A DNA stretch of 64,000 bases, from NCBI GenBank assembly GCA_017591395.1, contig WEDG01000289.1:62001-126000 (forward strand), given 5' to 3'. Of the stretch, positions 34,640-44,610 are shown piece by piece (positions within the stretch are counted from its first letter, which is position 1; every line of letters begins with the position of its first letter). The position numbers and the translations under genes are program-made. Source of the DNA: Schistocephalus solidus (Eukaryota > Platyhelminthes > Cestoda > Diphyllobothriidea > Diphyllobothriidae). The notes below the pieces were generated by a model. That model was not told where the DNA came from and did not search any database. It was given only the letters and a program-made list of their open reading frames with translations.

Positions 34640-35640
34640 AGAAAAGATGACGTCAAAATCACAAGCCGAAAACGATATACTCTAACTTCAAACGCCACTG
34701 GAAAACCGAAAGTGTCCGCTGCCCAATCAGTCGTCGTCCTCCGTCGCCTCGTCCGGAATTGTCTCCTTGCTTTATACAATAAGTTCAGATCAGCGCAGAG
34801 GAAGATAAATACAGTAATCAAATGGGTCTTAGGGGATTATTATCACACTGCCCCCCTACTGAAGGAATGATGTCCGATTGCTTCGAGATTTATAAATAAA
34901 TGCGAAGCCATCTCGTCCGTCATGGTCACCATCTGCGTCACAAGGTGCTCGTTAGGCGTCGGTAATAAGGAAGTGGAGAGCTGGGCAATGGAGGATGGCT
35001 GGAACCGTTAAACCTCTAACATCCTGTCAACCATCTAGGCTAGCTATGAGACCGAGATGTCCTCTGAGCCGGATGCCAGAATGTTTTGAACATCCGAGGG
35101 CAGACGCTCTATGAACATCGCCTTAAACAGTTTGTCGTCAATATGCAGCTCATCACGAAGAGTTTGCATTCTTCTGAGGAGTTCGGTGGGTTTCCGGTAA
35201 CCTAAACACGCCTCGCGAATTAGCTGATGGCACAGTTGACGGTCAGACACAGCATGCAGGCGAAGGAGGGTAGCTATAAGCTGGGTGTACGATTGGTCGG
35301 CCGGTGGACTGTGCATGACTGCCTGAACCCGAGACAGAACTTGCAATAGGAAAGCTTGACAAGCCTGTGGAATTTGGTTACTTCCTTGGTAATATTCGTA
35401 GATTAAAAACTAAACTCAATGCGAAGGAAGTAAAGTTCAGCTGCATTTGTCCAAAAATCGGGTAAGGATAGAGACATCGCACTAATAGCGGCATCCATGA
35501 TAACTGCGGCATTAAGCGGAACTAAGTGAATGTGCACGTAATAAAAGGACTAATAAGGCACTGTTCTTGTTGGAGAGTGAAAGCGCGGGAAAAGGCAGCA
35601 CGCGTTCCCCTTCGGGGTCACCACTTTAGCGAGCAACTTC
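34640..35640 (-). mobile_element. Gypsy LTR element remnant: primer site, gag, polypurine tract and LTR start, internally deleted
   Basis: Minus strand: TGGTGACCCCGAA at 35623 matches the first 13 bases of a tRNA-Trp primer site (TGGTGACCCCGACGTG), as used by CsRn1-type flatworm Gypsy elements. Gag text follows at 35346-35044 (YTQLIATLLRL, LCHQLIREA, LLRRMQTLRDELHIDDKLFK, FIERLPSDVQ, LASGSEDISVS), then continues with stops to about 34865. GTAGGGGGGCAG at about 34848 looks like a polypurine tract directly before TGTGATAATAATCCCC, a plausible LTR start. Protease, RT, RNase H and integrase are missing between gag and tract. Confidence 0.6.
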
Positions 35641-36159
35641 GATCGATAATACGATTCCAAACTAATAAATAAGAGAGACAAGACACGCCAAAGGTAACGA
35701 TTTGACGGAATCAGCTGACGACGCCGACCGGTGAAGAACAAAAGCAAAAGGTGGAAAATCAGTAATGTCACTAAACCCCAAACCCGTTGTAGTGTAGCGC
35801 ATTACAGTTAATAAATTCCAACTTAAACAACTATTGGTAAATGCGAGTTATGTAAATGTGTAACAAGTGGAATTAGTGTAAAAAAGTAGTTTTTAAAATA
35901 AAGATCAAACTTCTAGGGATCACTCCTATAGTACGCATCACCAGGACGTCAGTCAAATCTGACCCTGGGCAGCCAACCATGATGACAAAAAGTGTCGGCC
36001 GTTCGTCAGCGTGAAACGGCTATGGGCTGTCAGCTCGATTTCCTCCTTCGTGGGGTGCCTGCTGACTTGGCTGATAGTCTGGTTGATCGCATTGCCGGGG
36101 CCTGAACGTTGTCTGCTTCGGCAGCATCATGAAGCCCGGTGGATGGGCCGGCCGAGTAC
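35641..36159. other. Probable 5' LTR or leader remnant, otherwise unassigned
   Basis: Lies directly upstream of the primer-site match on the minus strand, where a 5' LTR would be, but I could not align it with the LTR-like end near 34640-34848. A 69-codon minus ORF at 36030-36239 has no motif. Confidence 0.3.
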
Positions 36160-36235
36160 CAAGCAGATTTGACGGCGCCAAAGCAGATTTGACGGTGCCC
36201 AAGTAGTGCCAAATCAATAAACCTATTTAAATATG
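36160..36235 (+). mobile_element. LINE 3'-end fragment, family N copy 1
   Basis: GACGGTGCCCAAGTAGTGCC and AATCAATAAACCTATTTAAA match the ends at 56917-56965 (+), 37890-38110 (-) and 57363-57480 (-). An internal duplication of AGCAGATTTGACGG is present. Severely 5'-truncated. Confidence 0.55.
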
Positions 36236-36514
36236 GCAAAGGACTACTACAAATTGGAATGCCTAAACCACCTTCGGGAGGGCATTATACAGTACGAAAA
36301 ACTCGTGGGGACAGAAAAACAATAAGCGGAGTTGGAGTTTGGACGGCCGGAAGAGGGAGAAAATAGGAATATGAAGTGATTTGTGAAGGATCAGTGGGAA
36401 TTCCCGAAAGATCCGCAGAGGGAAATACAGGTAATTTTGTAGAGACAGGACCGCCAGAAGTATCATCCAAGGTGCATGATTTGACCTTCTTAAAATGAGC
36501 CACAACTAAAGATA

Positions 36515-37350
36515 TAAGTAAATAAATGTATTTAATGCTAGTTTGCAGACAATATCAAAAGAAATATACCGTGGGGATCAGGCAAGTACTCGAAAACAAC
36601 TCATGGAGGAATAAACGTTTCAGTGTTTTTCATAACTTTATGTTATTCAGGATAAACAACTGCTACCCTTGCAATGACAGCGATTCGGAACGTGTAAGGG
36701 TAAGCACAAGTGCAGTGTGTTTACAATATCTTTGTTTTTTTAAGGAACAGGGATTCTGCACCAGATAAGGGTGCATCCGCGGACGATTGCACGCTGTTTG
36801 CTGAAGAATTCACTATTTGCGGGCTGCAGAGACAGCACCATCGCCCTCAAGGTAAGACCTGGGATCAGGCTCAGATACCGCGCACTCCGTCGAGCGGAAC
36901 AAAGATTTGACCATGACGGGGCTCTCTGGGCCTTAAATATACAATTTATTTATTTAAAGTTGGTACCCTGAACTCCCGGAAGCTGTTCTGAATGCAAAAA
37001 AATTGTGATAGTTCTATTAAACAACGAATATATTTGCAGTATATTTATATTCTGGGGTAGTTTATATCCCACTTTTATGCAGTTTACCGAAAAAACTGAC
37101 GATACGTAACTGTGCGTTTTAGTGAAACAAGTAAAAAGATATTGTGATGAGTGCTGTGTCGAGGTTGGTCTAGTTTCCTCACAGTGGTTAGGCTATTAAA
37201 TGTTTGACTGGTTATAGCTTAATCAGTAAAAAGAGTCCCTTCTGCAATCTGCGAAACGATAAGTGATCAATGTTTTTTAAGCCCACAGCGTTGTTACTAC
37301 GTCAGATTACGGTGCCCCGACGATAAAGCTCTTTCAATAAAAAATGCTGG
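36515..37350 (-). mobile_element. LINE 3'-UTR end, family C copy 2, with a nested family B fragment
   Basis: Aligned with 27395-28195 for its whole length (GCTGCAGAGACAGCACCATCG, ACCGAAAAAACTGACGATAC, CCCACAGCGTTGTTACTACG). On the minus strand it ends in a TTTATTTAC tail. It is interrupted at 36912-36957 by a short plus-strand piece absent from the other two copies. Confidence 0.62.
36912..36957 (+). mobile_element. 46-bp family B LINE 3' end inserted in family C
   Basis: TGACGGGGCTCTCTGGGCCT then TAAATATACAATTTATTTATTT is the reverse complement of 42509-42540, the 3' end and AT tail of LINE B1. Copies 1 and 3 of family C lack it, so it is a separate, extremely 5'-truncated insertion. Confidence 0.7.
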
Positions 37351-37459
37351 ATCGATTATATTTTCTTCCATTCGCTAGTGCGCATAAGGCTTAATAAAAA
37401 TGATCAGTATTCCAGGCCAGGCATAACGTAAATGTGGAACCATCTGCATCCTCAGAGGT

Positions 37460-37880
37460 CATAAGGATTTAAATGGACTTCCATGGCAACTAAAGGCCCA
37501 ATTCAGTGCAAAGAAAACTTTTTGGATGACCCATGTGGCAGCCTATCCTGAAACCAGCACACCTTATCGCCAGGTTGGTAAGGTGTTCTGTGCGCAAGGT
37601 AATCATCGAACGCCGTTTTTCGCGGATGGGCCGTGGAGAGACAAGTGCGAGCGAGTTTTTGGGTACGGATGAGGCTAGCTCTCAAATTTCGTAAAAGGTA
37701 AAAAGGGACGGGAAGGGTCCAGTAAAAGATTTACCTCGTGACATTGCGAAAGGGCAAAAGGCGTATGATCCGCTGAAAAGTACGCGGTGGACTGATAAAC
37801 AAGAATGCACCTCAGAAGAGCGAAATTCTGGGAGGATCCCGGGCAACTGTTAACTAAGGATCGAATCAAGCCTCTGAGTG
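37460..37880 (-). mobile_element. Gypsy integrase C-terminal fragment
   Basis: Minus strand: NFALLRCILVYQSTAYFSAD, HTPFALSQCHEVNLLLD, then a gap and RTQKLARTCLSTAHPR, FDDYLAHRTPYQPGDKVCWF. This is the end of a Ty3/Gypsy integrase (LAYRST.H..TG.TPF.L..GRE) with its C-terminal GDKVW block. Frameshifted and truncated. Distinct from the complete element at 43828-49219. Confidence 0.7.
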
Positions 37881-37889
37881 TTTGATTCA

Positions 37890-38110
37890 TATAATAGGTA
37901 TATTGATAAAGCACCTTTTGGGCACCGTCAACTTCCATAGAACACTGGAAAAACCTTAAACAAACTCCTTCTTTCTGCTTCCACTTTAGCATAGTCCACC
38001 AACAAAGACGCGAAACTATCAGAACCCGCATCGATCATCAACTGAACCGGGAAACCATCGTCAGAGTTGCAAAATCGGAGGAAAGTATCAAGGTTGTGAA
38101 CAGTTGGTGA
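37890..38110 (-). mobile_element. LINE C-terminus and 3' end, family N copy 2
   Basis: Minus strand reads NLDTFLRFCNSDDGFPVQLM, GSDSFASLLVDYAKVEAERR and a stop, then GTTGACGGTGCCCAAAAGG, GCTTTATCAATATACCTATT. The coding part resembles the C-terminus of LINE B1 (DDGLQVQLRIKAGSDGFASL), so N is a relative of B with a short 3' UTR. Confidence 0.65.
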
Positions 38111-38138
38111 TGCTAGTTTAAAAGGAGGGGACGAAAAA

Positions 38139-38489
38139 GTGAATGCAAAGATTGACTCTGCAGAGGATGATGGAAATATTTTTTTAGAGACAAATATAAT
38201 ATCAAGAGAGCTGCCTCAAATACCAGGAGGACCATTTTCAAAATCCAAACGCTGCGAGTTTGGGAATGAACCAGACAATAAGGACGTAATATCTTCCGAA
38301 GTTAAATGTTTGCGTAATTTGGTTTTGAGAATAACTAATGTAGACGACAACCTAATTTCCAGTGGAAGATTATTCCATATGAAAGCATATTTGGAGGCAA
38401 AAACTGTCTATTTAAACAACTTTGTCAAAACTGTGGGTTGTTATACATCGTTCTGGTGTGTGTTTCGGCGGTTTGTTAGTCTTATTTGA
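38139..38489 (+). CDS. Unidentified ORF in the 5' region of the LINE
   Basis: 116 codons with an acidic N-terminus (KIDSAEDDGNIFLE) and no known motif. It lies just before the conserved ORF2 leader. It might be what is left of ORF1, or a chance ORF. Confidence 0.25.
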   Translation: MNAKIDSAEDDGNIFLETNIISRELPQIPGGPFSKSKRCEFGNEPDNKDVISSEVKCLRNLVLRITNVDDNLISSGRLFHMKAYLEAKTVYLNNFVKTVGCYTSFWCVFRRFVSLI

Positions 38490-38554
38490 ACTGATCTCTA
38501 AAAAAGGTTAAAACGGATTATGGGCATGAACCGTTCACCGGCAGGAAAATTCCA

Positions 38555-39418
38555 ATGCTAACAGGCAGCACTTCTGTTAGAAGGAAGGAGGAACTTACGG
38601 GGATCGCACAAACAAGTGTTTTTTCAGCCGGATTACGAGCCGAGGGAACGGCTGAAAATGAGGGAACTTCGGAAAGAATTGATGGAGAGAATTGGCAGAG
38701 GAGAGAAAGGGCTGAAAATCAAAGACGGTCAAATAGTCCACATAAATTGGTCATTCCTGTGGCTAAAACCTGTAACAATGAAGGCTGGGTCTCCCCGACG
38801 AATCGATCATTGAAAGTCATCTCCGCAAATGTACAAAGCCTGTTCAACAAGCTGGATGACCTAAGAAACGTTGTTGACGAAATTAAACCAGACGTTATGG
38901 CTTTCACTGAAACGTGGCTTACTGCAAAAATAACTGATTCCGAAATATCCCTCAGAGGATATCAGCACTTCAGGAGAGATAGACCAAGTCGAGGAGGAGG
39001 AGTCATAGTTTATGTCACTCGCAAGCTGACCGCAATGGCTGACATACATATTCCATTACGCGATGTGGAAGTCTTAAGCATTACTATATCTGCTAAGTAT
39101 TCTAGACCACTGACGATATCGGTTGTGTACCGTTCGCCTTATCAGACTTCTGATCAGGATCTCATTCTCATAACGGAACTCTACAAAGCCAGCGAGAAGA
39201 AAGCTGTCCTCATTGTTGGGGATTTTAACGCTCCTGATATTGACTGGAAAACATGGACTGCGCCGGGAATGCCAGATAACTTCAACCACAAACTACTACA
39301 ATGGGCAACAGACAAACTTCTCTCTCAGTACGTCACCTTTGGAACACGGACGAGAGAAGGACAACAATCAAACTGTCTTGACCTGATTTTTTTACCCGAG
39401 ATGAGGAAAATGTGCTAG
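38555..39418 (+). CDS. LINE ORF2, apurinic-like endonuclease domain
   Basis: From ATG 38555: a charged N-terminal 80 residues, then SANVQSLFNKLDDLR, PDVMAFTETWL (catalytic Glu), GGGVIVYV, VVYRSPYQ, VGDFNAPDIDW (catalytic Asp-Asn) and, after the frameshift, PLGSSDH (catalytic His in SDH). These are the endonuclease/exonuclease/phosphatase fold motifs of CR1-group LINEs, which nick the target DNA. The frame breaks at the T7 run 39387-39393; one extra T would continue into TRDEENVLDIQDRPPLGSSDH in the next frame. Confidence 0.85.
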   Translation: MLTGSTSVRRKEELTGIAQTSVFSAGLRAEGTAENEGTSERIDGENWQRRERAENQRRSNSPHKLVIPVAKTCNNEGWVSPTNRSLKVISANVQSLFNKLDDLRNVVDEIKPDVMAFTETWLTAKITDSEISLRGYQHFRRDRPSRGGGVIVYVTRKLTAMADIHIPLRDVEVLSITISAKYSRPLTISVVYRSPYQTSDQDLILITELYKASEKKAVLIVGDFNAPDIDWKTWTAPGMPDNFNHKLLQWATDKLLSQYVTFGTRTREGQQSNCLDLIFLPEMRKMC

Positions 39419-39804
39419 ACATACAGGATCGACCGCCATTAGGTTCAAGTGATCACATTACGCTGTGCTTCGAGTACTCACTGTTTTCCAAACCAAATTT
39501 ACCCGATACTTGGGTAAGAAACATTTGGAAGGGGGACTACTCACTTATGAGAAGACAACTGTCAGAGATATCCTGGGAAACAGAACTACATGGTGAAACC
39601 AATAAAGATTGGACGACATTGAGTTCGTTATTGAAAAAGGATTGTTTACCTCAACTGTCCTCTCAGGAAAAAGACAACCACAAACCGCCCAAAGTGGATA
39701 AACTCAAACTTGCAGGCCTCTTTCAAAAAAAGAAATTGCGTTACAGACAAACCGGCTCTGATGCTCATTTCCGGGAATATAAGCAGCAACGCAACGTTTG
39801 GTAA
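39412..39804 (+). CDS. LINE ORF2, endonuclease end and linker
   Basis: Continues the frame after the T7 lesion: PPLGSSDHITLCFEYSLFS, WKGDYSLMRRQLSEISWETE, KLAGLFQKKKLRYRQTGSDA. This is the usual Lys-rich linker between endonuclease and reverse transcriptase. Ends in TAA at 39804, a lesion. Confidence 0.75.
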   Translation: MLDIQDRPPLGSSDHITLCFEYSLFSKPNLPDTWVRNIWKGDYSLMRRQLSEISWETELHGETNKDWTTLSSLLKKDCLPQLSSQEKDNHKPPKVDKLKLAGLFQKKKLRYRQTGSDAHFREYKQQRNVW

Positions 39805-40400
39805 TGTAAGGCTACTAAGCTGCGGAGGAAGTTTGAGCTAAACATACTGCAAAAAAAATCGTTGGAACACCCCAAAAATGCTATATGACTACATAAGGAG
39901 TACAAAGAAAATTCAGGAGATGATACCTGCCCTTAGGTCTGCAGACGGAAAAACTGGAGACCGATGACCAGGTTAAAGCATCCCTTCTTTCCAAATTCTT
40001 CCAGACCGTCTTCACTAGAGAGCCTAATAATTTTGCTGCTATTCAAACAGTTTGTCAACCAATGTGTACCCCCTTTACCTTACTCCTCCATCTCCTCCCT
40101 CATCCACAACAGAGGACCTAGAGCTAGACTTTTCACCGACCGTAGTTAAAAACCGAATTACTCCGTATAAAACCAGCCAAGTCGCCTGGGCCGGATAGAA
40201 TTCCTGCATTAGCCCTAAGAGAACTTGCTAACGAACTGTGTATACCACTGTCCATCATATTCCAAAAAGTCCTTTGAAGAAAGCAAACTCCCGGAAGAAT
40301 GGAAGTGCGCATCCATCGCCCCGATCTATAAAGGAGGTTCACGACTCGACTGTGAAAAATTACCGCCCTGTCAGTTTAACTTGCATAGCGTGCAAAAATA

Positions 40401-41129
40401 ATGGAGCGTATTATCAAGAGGCATTTAATGCGCTATCTGGAAAACAACCAAATCCTATGCGATGCCCAACACGGCTTCCGTCCAGGACGTTCCTGTCTCA
40501 CGAGTGCCCTTCAGTCGCACGAGAAATGGACAAAGGCCACAGATAAGGGTCATGCAGTAGATGTTGTATTTTTTGACTTCAAAAAAGCCTTTGATAGTGT
40601 ACCACACGGGCTTCTTTTGCAGAAGATTTGGAACGTAGGAATTCAAGGAAAACTTTTCAATTGGATCAAGAGTTTCTTGTCTTTCAGAGTACAGAGAGTT
40701 GTTGTTGGAAACTCTAGCTCAGAATGGGTAAAAGTAGAAAGTGGTGTTCCACAGGGTTCTGTTTTGGGCCCCCTACTCTTCCTAATCTACGTGAACGACT
40801 GTCTCAACGACCAAGATTGTGAAGCTGTCATGTATGCAGATGACATTAAAATATGGACTGAAGTCAGCTGCGCTGATGACGCAAAAGGTTTACAATCGAA
40901 TATCGACAAACTAAGTGCCTGGTCGGCTAAGTGGCTTCTTAAGTTCAATGTATCCAAGTGCGTGATCCTACATCTAAGCGCCGGTCGAAAAGTATCTCTG
41001 AGACACCAGTACTTTATTAATGACACTGCATTAAAAGAGGTCGAAACATACAAAGATCTGGGCATGTGGACAACTGTGAATTTGATGCCCTCAGAACACT
41101 GTAAGAAAGCAGTCCAGAAGGCAACATGA
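40401..41129 (+). CDS. LINE ORF2, reverse transcriptase palm and thumb
   Basis: 242 codons with all core motifs intact: HGFRPGRSCLTSAL, VVFFDFKKAFDSVPH (first catalytic Asp), SGVPQGSVLGPLLFLIYVND, VMYADDIKIW (catalytic Asp pair) and YKDLGMW. Preceding text in other frames (NYRPVSLTCIACK) shows the N-terminal fingers are also present. The TGA at 41127 could be a mutated Arg codon (ACA TGA ACA), because the reading continues as LHWIRRAFKIFPPDLFGK. Confidence 0.85.
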   Translation: MERIIKRHLMRYLENNQILCDAQHGFRPGRSCLTSALQSHEKWTKATDKGHAVDVVFFDFKKAFDSVPHGLLLQKIWNVGIQGKLFNWIKSFLSFRVQRVVVGNSSSEWVKVESGVPQGSVLGPLLFLIYVNDCLNDQDCEAVMYADDIKIWTEVSCADDAKGLQSNIDKLSAWSAKWLLKFNVSKCVILHLSAGRKVSLRHQYFINDTALKEVETYKDLGMWTTVNLMPSEHCKKAVQKAT

Positions 41130-41682
41130 ACACTACATTGGATCAGACGTGCGTTTAAAATATTCCCCCCTGATCTATTCGGAAAAGTCTATGGCGCCTT
41201 TGTGAGACCACATTTAGATTACGGAGTACCAGCTTGGATACCGTGGATGAAGAAAGATGTTGACCTCCTCGAACAGGTGCAAAGGAGAGCAACGAAGATG
41301 GTTGACGGTCTTAAGACTTTACCGTACCAAGAAAGATTAAAAAGCTTGACTTATTTCCTCTTTCCTACAGGCACTTACGGTGTAGCCTGCTCTGGACATT
41401 CCGGATTATCCGGGGCCATGATTCCACCTGAGATCGGAGGATTTCTTCGACTTTGCCTGCACAACTCATCTGCGTGGTCATCCTTACAAGGTTAACAGCG
41501 AACGCACGCAATTGAACCTCAGAAAGTTTTCTTTCAGCCAACGAGTGGTTCGACCTTGGAACTCGTTACCAAGTGAGATGGTTACCTCTGAAAGCATTAT
41601 TGATTTTAAAAGAAGGCTTGATTGCATTGTATTTGACAAAAGACGACTGTCACAGCCTGATTTCTTAAAACCAGCCTTTTAA
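41130..41682 (+). pseudogene. LINE ORF2 C-terminal region, frameshifted
   Basis: LFGKVYGAFVRPHLDYGVPA, LLEQVQRRATKMVDGLKTLP in one frame to about 41370, then YKVNSERTQLNLRKFSFSQR and PWNSLPSEMVTSESIIDFKR in another. These are the C-terminal motifs of the group. Confidence 0.75.
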
Positions 41683-41904
41683 AATCTTTCGGGCTCTACT
41701 TTTCTTCCACAATGTTTCGCTTATGGCTGTGAAAACGCATTTGAAGTTATGTTATGCTTTGACTCAAACATTTTAAAATGTACAACATTTTATATTGACT
41801 GTACACATGCAATGATAACCTAACATTAATAGGGTCATCAAGGGCAATGCCTGTAACCCTTCAAAATATACATATACATATTGTGTTTGGTAATTTAACT
41901 GATA

Positions 41905-42491
41905 AATTAAACTGAGAATAACCTATTGAGTGCAGCCCAGCATGGGTTCCTCAAAACAAGGTCTTGTGACACATGTCAGCTACCTTTCTTCGATCATGTT
42001 CTACAATCTAGGGATAATGGCTTTGCACTTTACATAGTCTATTTCGATTTCACCAAGGCCTTCGATCGTGTTGACCATGCCCTTCTTCTCCTGAAACTCT
42101 CCTCTTTCGGTATATGTGGTAAACTTCTGAGCTTGATATCTTCTTACCTTAGTTATCGTACACAACATGTTAAGATCTCCAATGCTATCTCAAACTCGGC
42201 ACGTGTGAGGAGTGGAGTTATTCAGGGTAGTGTGCTAGGCCCGCTTTTATTTTGTCTTTTTGTCAATGATGTGCCAGGTTTATTTCGAAATGGTAGGCAT
42301 TTTATGTATGCTGACGATTTAAAAGTTGCCTATCGATACAAGCCGGCAGATCGCGACACCGTGCTTGATCTATTAAAAAATGATCTCGAGGCCTTTGCCC
42401 AGTGGTGCTGCACATGGCGCCTTTCCCTTTCTTGGCACAAATGTTCCGTTATGGTTGTCGGTGACAACCATCAGCCTCATCTAAGCATAGA
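41905..42491 (+). mobile_element. LINE A1, reverse transcriptase fragment, 5'-truncated and split
   Basis: From about 41926: AAQHGFLKTRSCDTCQL, IVYFDFTKAFDRVDHALLLL, RSGVIQGSVLGPLLFCLFVN, FMYADDLKVAY and WRLSLSWHKCSVMVVGD. All catalytic motifs intact in one frame. It stops being LINE A at AGCATAGAT (42491) and resumes at GATGGCCACGATATAAATG (49291). Against copy A2 (50244-50806) about a dozen differences over 565 bp are seen by eye. Confidence 0.85.
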
Positions 42492-43827
42492 TAATAATAA
42501 ATAATAATAATAAATTGTATATTTAAGGCACAGAGAGCCCCGTCATTTCAAACTTAGTATCGCGGTATAAATAAATACAAAGTGGATAATTGCTGCACTA
42601 TGTGAGCAGCCATATTAACAGCAGAAATGAACAATATGGTAGGCATATCCGATTCAGAACGATTTGCCATTTTTAAAACAACAGTCAACAATCTTTAACA
42701 TAAAAGGTGAACAAGAAAAGAAGCAGTAAAAAACGCCTACAGTTAAATCGGAGGCGGAGTTCAGCGAGCCGCCAATTTAAAAAAAAATAGGAGAAAAAAC
42801 TGCTTCACTAAAAAATTAATAGCTAGATGCAATGGGATAGTGCTGTGATGTTGCTGACACCGTATGAGGGTTCGGAACGCTCCTTGTCGTGTGAGAGATA
42901 ATATAGCAGTCAGAGCTACTGTTTGTAACCACCAGTGGAGGTGAGAGAGGACGAACTCATCGTGGACACCAGGGTCAAAACGAAGAGGGGACAGTAGAGG
43001 TCATGAGATCATCATCGAGATGCGACCTTGCCGACTGCATAGTCCATCAATCAAAGAGGCAAAACCATCAGAACCCGCCTTGATCCTCAACTGAACCTGG
43101 AGACCATCGTCGGGGTTGCACAAGCGGAGGAAAGTACCAAGGTTGGCTTCGAGTCTTCTAACCCACAGAAATTTAATGTCTGCTAACTGGCATCTATCCG
43201 CATAAGAGATACTGGATCCAGGAGAGAAAATAGTCTTCGAGTAAAAACCTTCTGAACTTTTTCAATCTTACTGCGGTCAGAGGCGTTCATCAGTCCAAAG
43301 AGGGGACAGCAGTATTCTAGAATAGGAAGAACAAACATGCGGTACAGGTCTAACTTTATTTCCGGAAGGAAGAAATTATGCGATAGAAAACCACATATCT
43401 GTGCAGCCTTTGCAGAAATTCAATCTGCATGAGGCGATAATGCTAGCTTGTTCGTATAACTTAAACCTAAGTCTTTTATGGTTGATCGTTCTTAAAGTGT
43501 ACTATTTTGAAAAACGAGGGGTCCAGGAAGCATAGCGGGGTCAAAACACATAAAACTACTCTTGGATGAAGAAAACTCCATCTGCCAAGTACAGCTCCAA
43601 CGTGAGAGCATAAGTAGATCAGTGTTGATTTTATCCACGCAACTATTGGCAGTGTCGTTAGAAAATGAATAAATGCACTTGAGATCATCAGCGTAAACGA
43701 AATTTTGTGAATTTGTGAGTAAAGCTGAAATTTCGTTTATGTACAGAATAAAGAGAAATGGACCTAGAACCGTGCCTTGAAAAACGCCACTCGTGATCGG
43801 TTGAGGCGTCCAGTTGCTATTACCTAC
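42492..43827 (-). mobile_element. LINE B1, 3' part, inserted in LINE A1
   Basis: Minus strand: NSNWTPQPITSGVFQGTVLG, PFLFILYINEISALL, NFVYADDLKCIYSF, SCTWQMEFSSSKSSFMCF, then with frame changes RFKLYEQASIIA, LFSPGSSISYADRCQLADI, GSDGFASLIDGLC, a 3' UTR and an (ATT/ATA)n tail at 42492-42520. The YADD site is intact, but several indels follow. The 5' remainder is at 49220-49290, beyond the inserted Gypsy element. Confidence 0.85.
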
Positions 43828-44338
43828 TGTAACCGACCCGTATTAGATACGCGACGAATCCCAAATTAATAACGACGCCCAAGAGAGAACAAGACAGTAG
43901 GCAAGGGGAAGAGTTTAGGGATTAGTTGAAGCTATAAATTGGAACTGTATTTGGGGCTTGGTCCTGGGAGGATCCTTTGGTAGGGATTGGCTGTCCTAGG
44001 AGAATCCTTTGGTAGGGATTGGCTGTCCTGGGGAGAATCTTCGGGAGGTCCGTGGAGAAGAGAGGCGATGGCTGGAGAAGCGTCAGAGAGCGGTCTCCGG
44101 TCCAAAGTGATGAGCCTCAATTCTCCTCGGTATTTATGTCATGTTCTCCAGACGATTTGATAGGTTTACATAGAATAGACCAATGGGTATGCGTAAATCA
44201 CACGAAAACAACCAATAGGGTTAAGAGTTAATATTTTATAGACTTCCGGGCTGGCGCTAGTAATCTGGGCTACTGGAGTAATCTGCTAGTAATTTGGGCT
44301 ATAAGAGAAAATCAAAAAACTTTGATTCCATCTTTACA
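43828..44338 (-). repeat. Gypsy 3' LTR, 511 bp
   Basis: Plus-strand start TGTAACCGACCCGTATTAG, end TTGATTCCATCTTTACA. Contains a direct repeat of AGAATCCTTTGGTAGGGATT-like units near 43965-44035. Differs from the other LTR at three sites seen by eye (C/A in TTGGTC/ATGGG, C/T in TTCTC/TCTCGG, A/G in AATCA/GAAAA). Confidence 0.95.
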
Positions 44339-44350
44339 TTGCCCTCTCCT
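44339..44350 (-). promoter_or_regulatory. Polypurine tract of the Gypsy element
   Basis: Minus-strand AGGAGAGGGCAA lies directly before the 3' LTR. It is the expected primer for plus-strand DNA synthesis. Confidence 0.7.
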
Positions 44351-44610
44351 GCGTAAAGCTTTTCGCTGTCCTCAGCGAGCTCAATGTCATTTCGCAAAAC
44401 GCACGGAGTCCCTTGAATTTTGAATGTTATAAGGCATTACGGTTTCTTCTCCACCTTCGGGTGGGATTTCAACCCACCTCTCGACCCCCTCGTGATCTAC
44501 GTAACGCACTGCATCGCCTGGGCGTTCTGCTCTGCGGTTATCTTCCATTGGCCTCTCCCCCAGTTTAAGTCTATTAAAGTGAACCGTGAATTCAGAGGTG
44601 AAAGGTCGAT

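Larger units (their letters stand above)
38111..41835 (+). mobile_element. CR1-like LINE, near full-length ORF2
   Basis: The best-preserved LINE here. Possible 5' region 38111-38554, endonuclease 38555-39400, linker 39412-40400, reverse transcriptase 40401-41129, C-terminus 41130-41682, then a 3' UTR with GGGTCATCAAGGGC and an ATACATATACATA tail to 41878. Lesions: a frameshift at the T7 run 39387-39393, at least one more in the linker, a TGA at 41127, and a frameshift near 41370. A matching 5' fragment is at 58905-59005. Confidence 0.85.

Noticed and set aside
43476..43688. 70-codon minus ORF as a gene
   Set aside because: Out of frame with the LINE B1 reverse transcriptase that covers the same bases.
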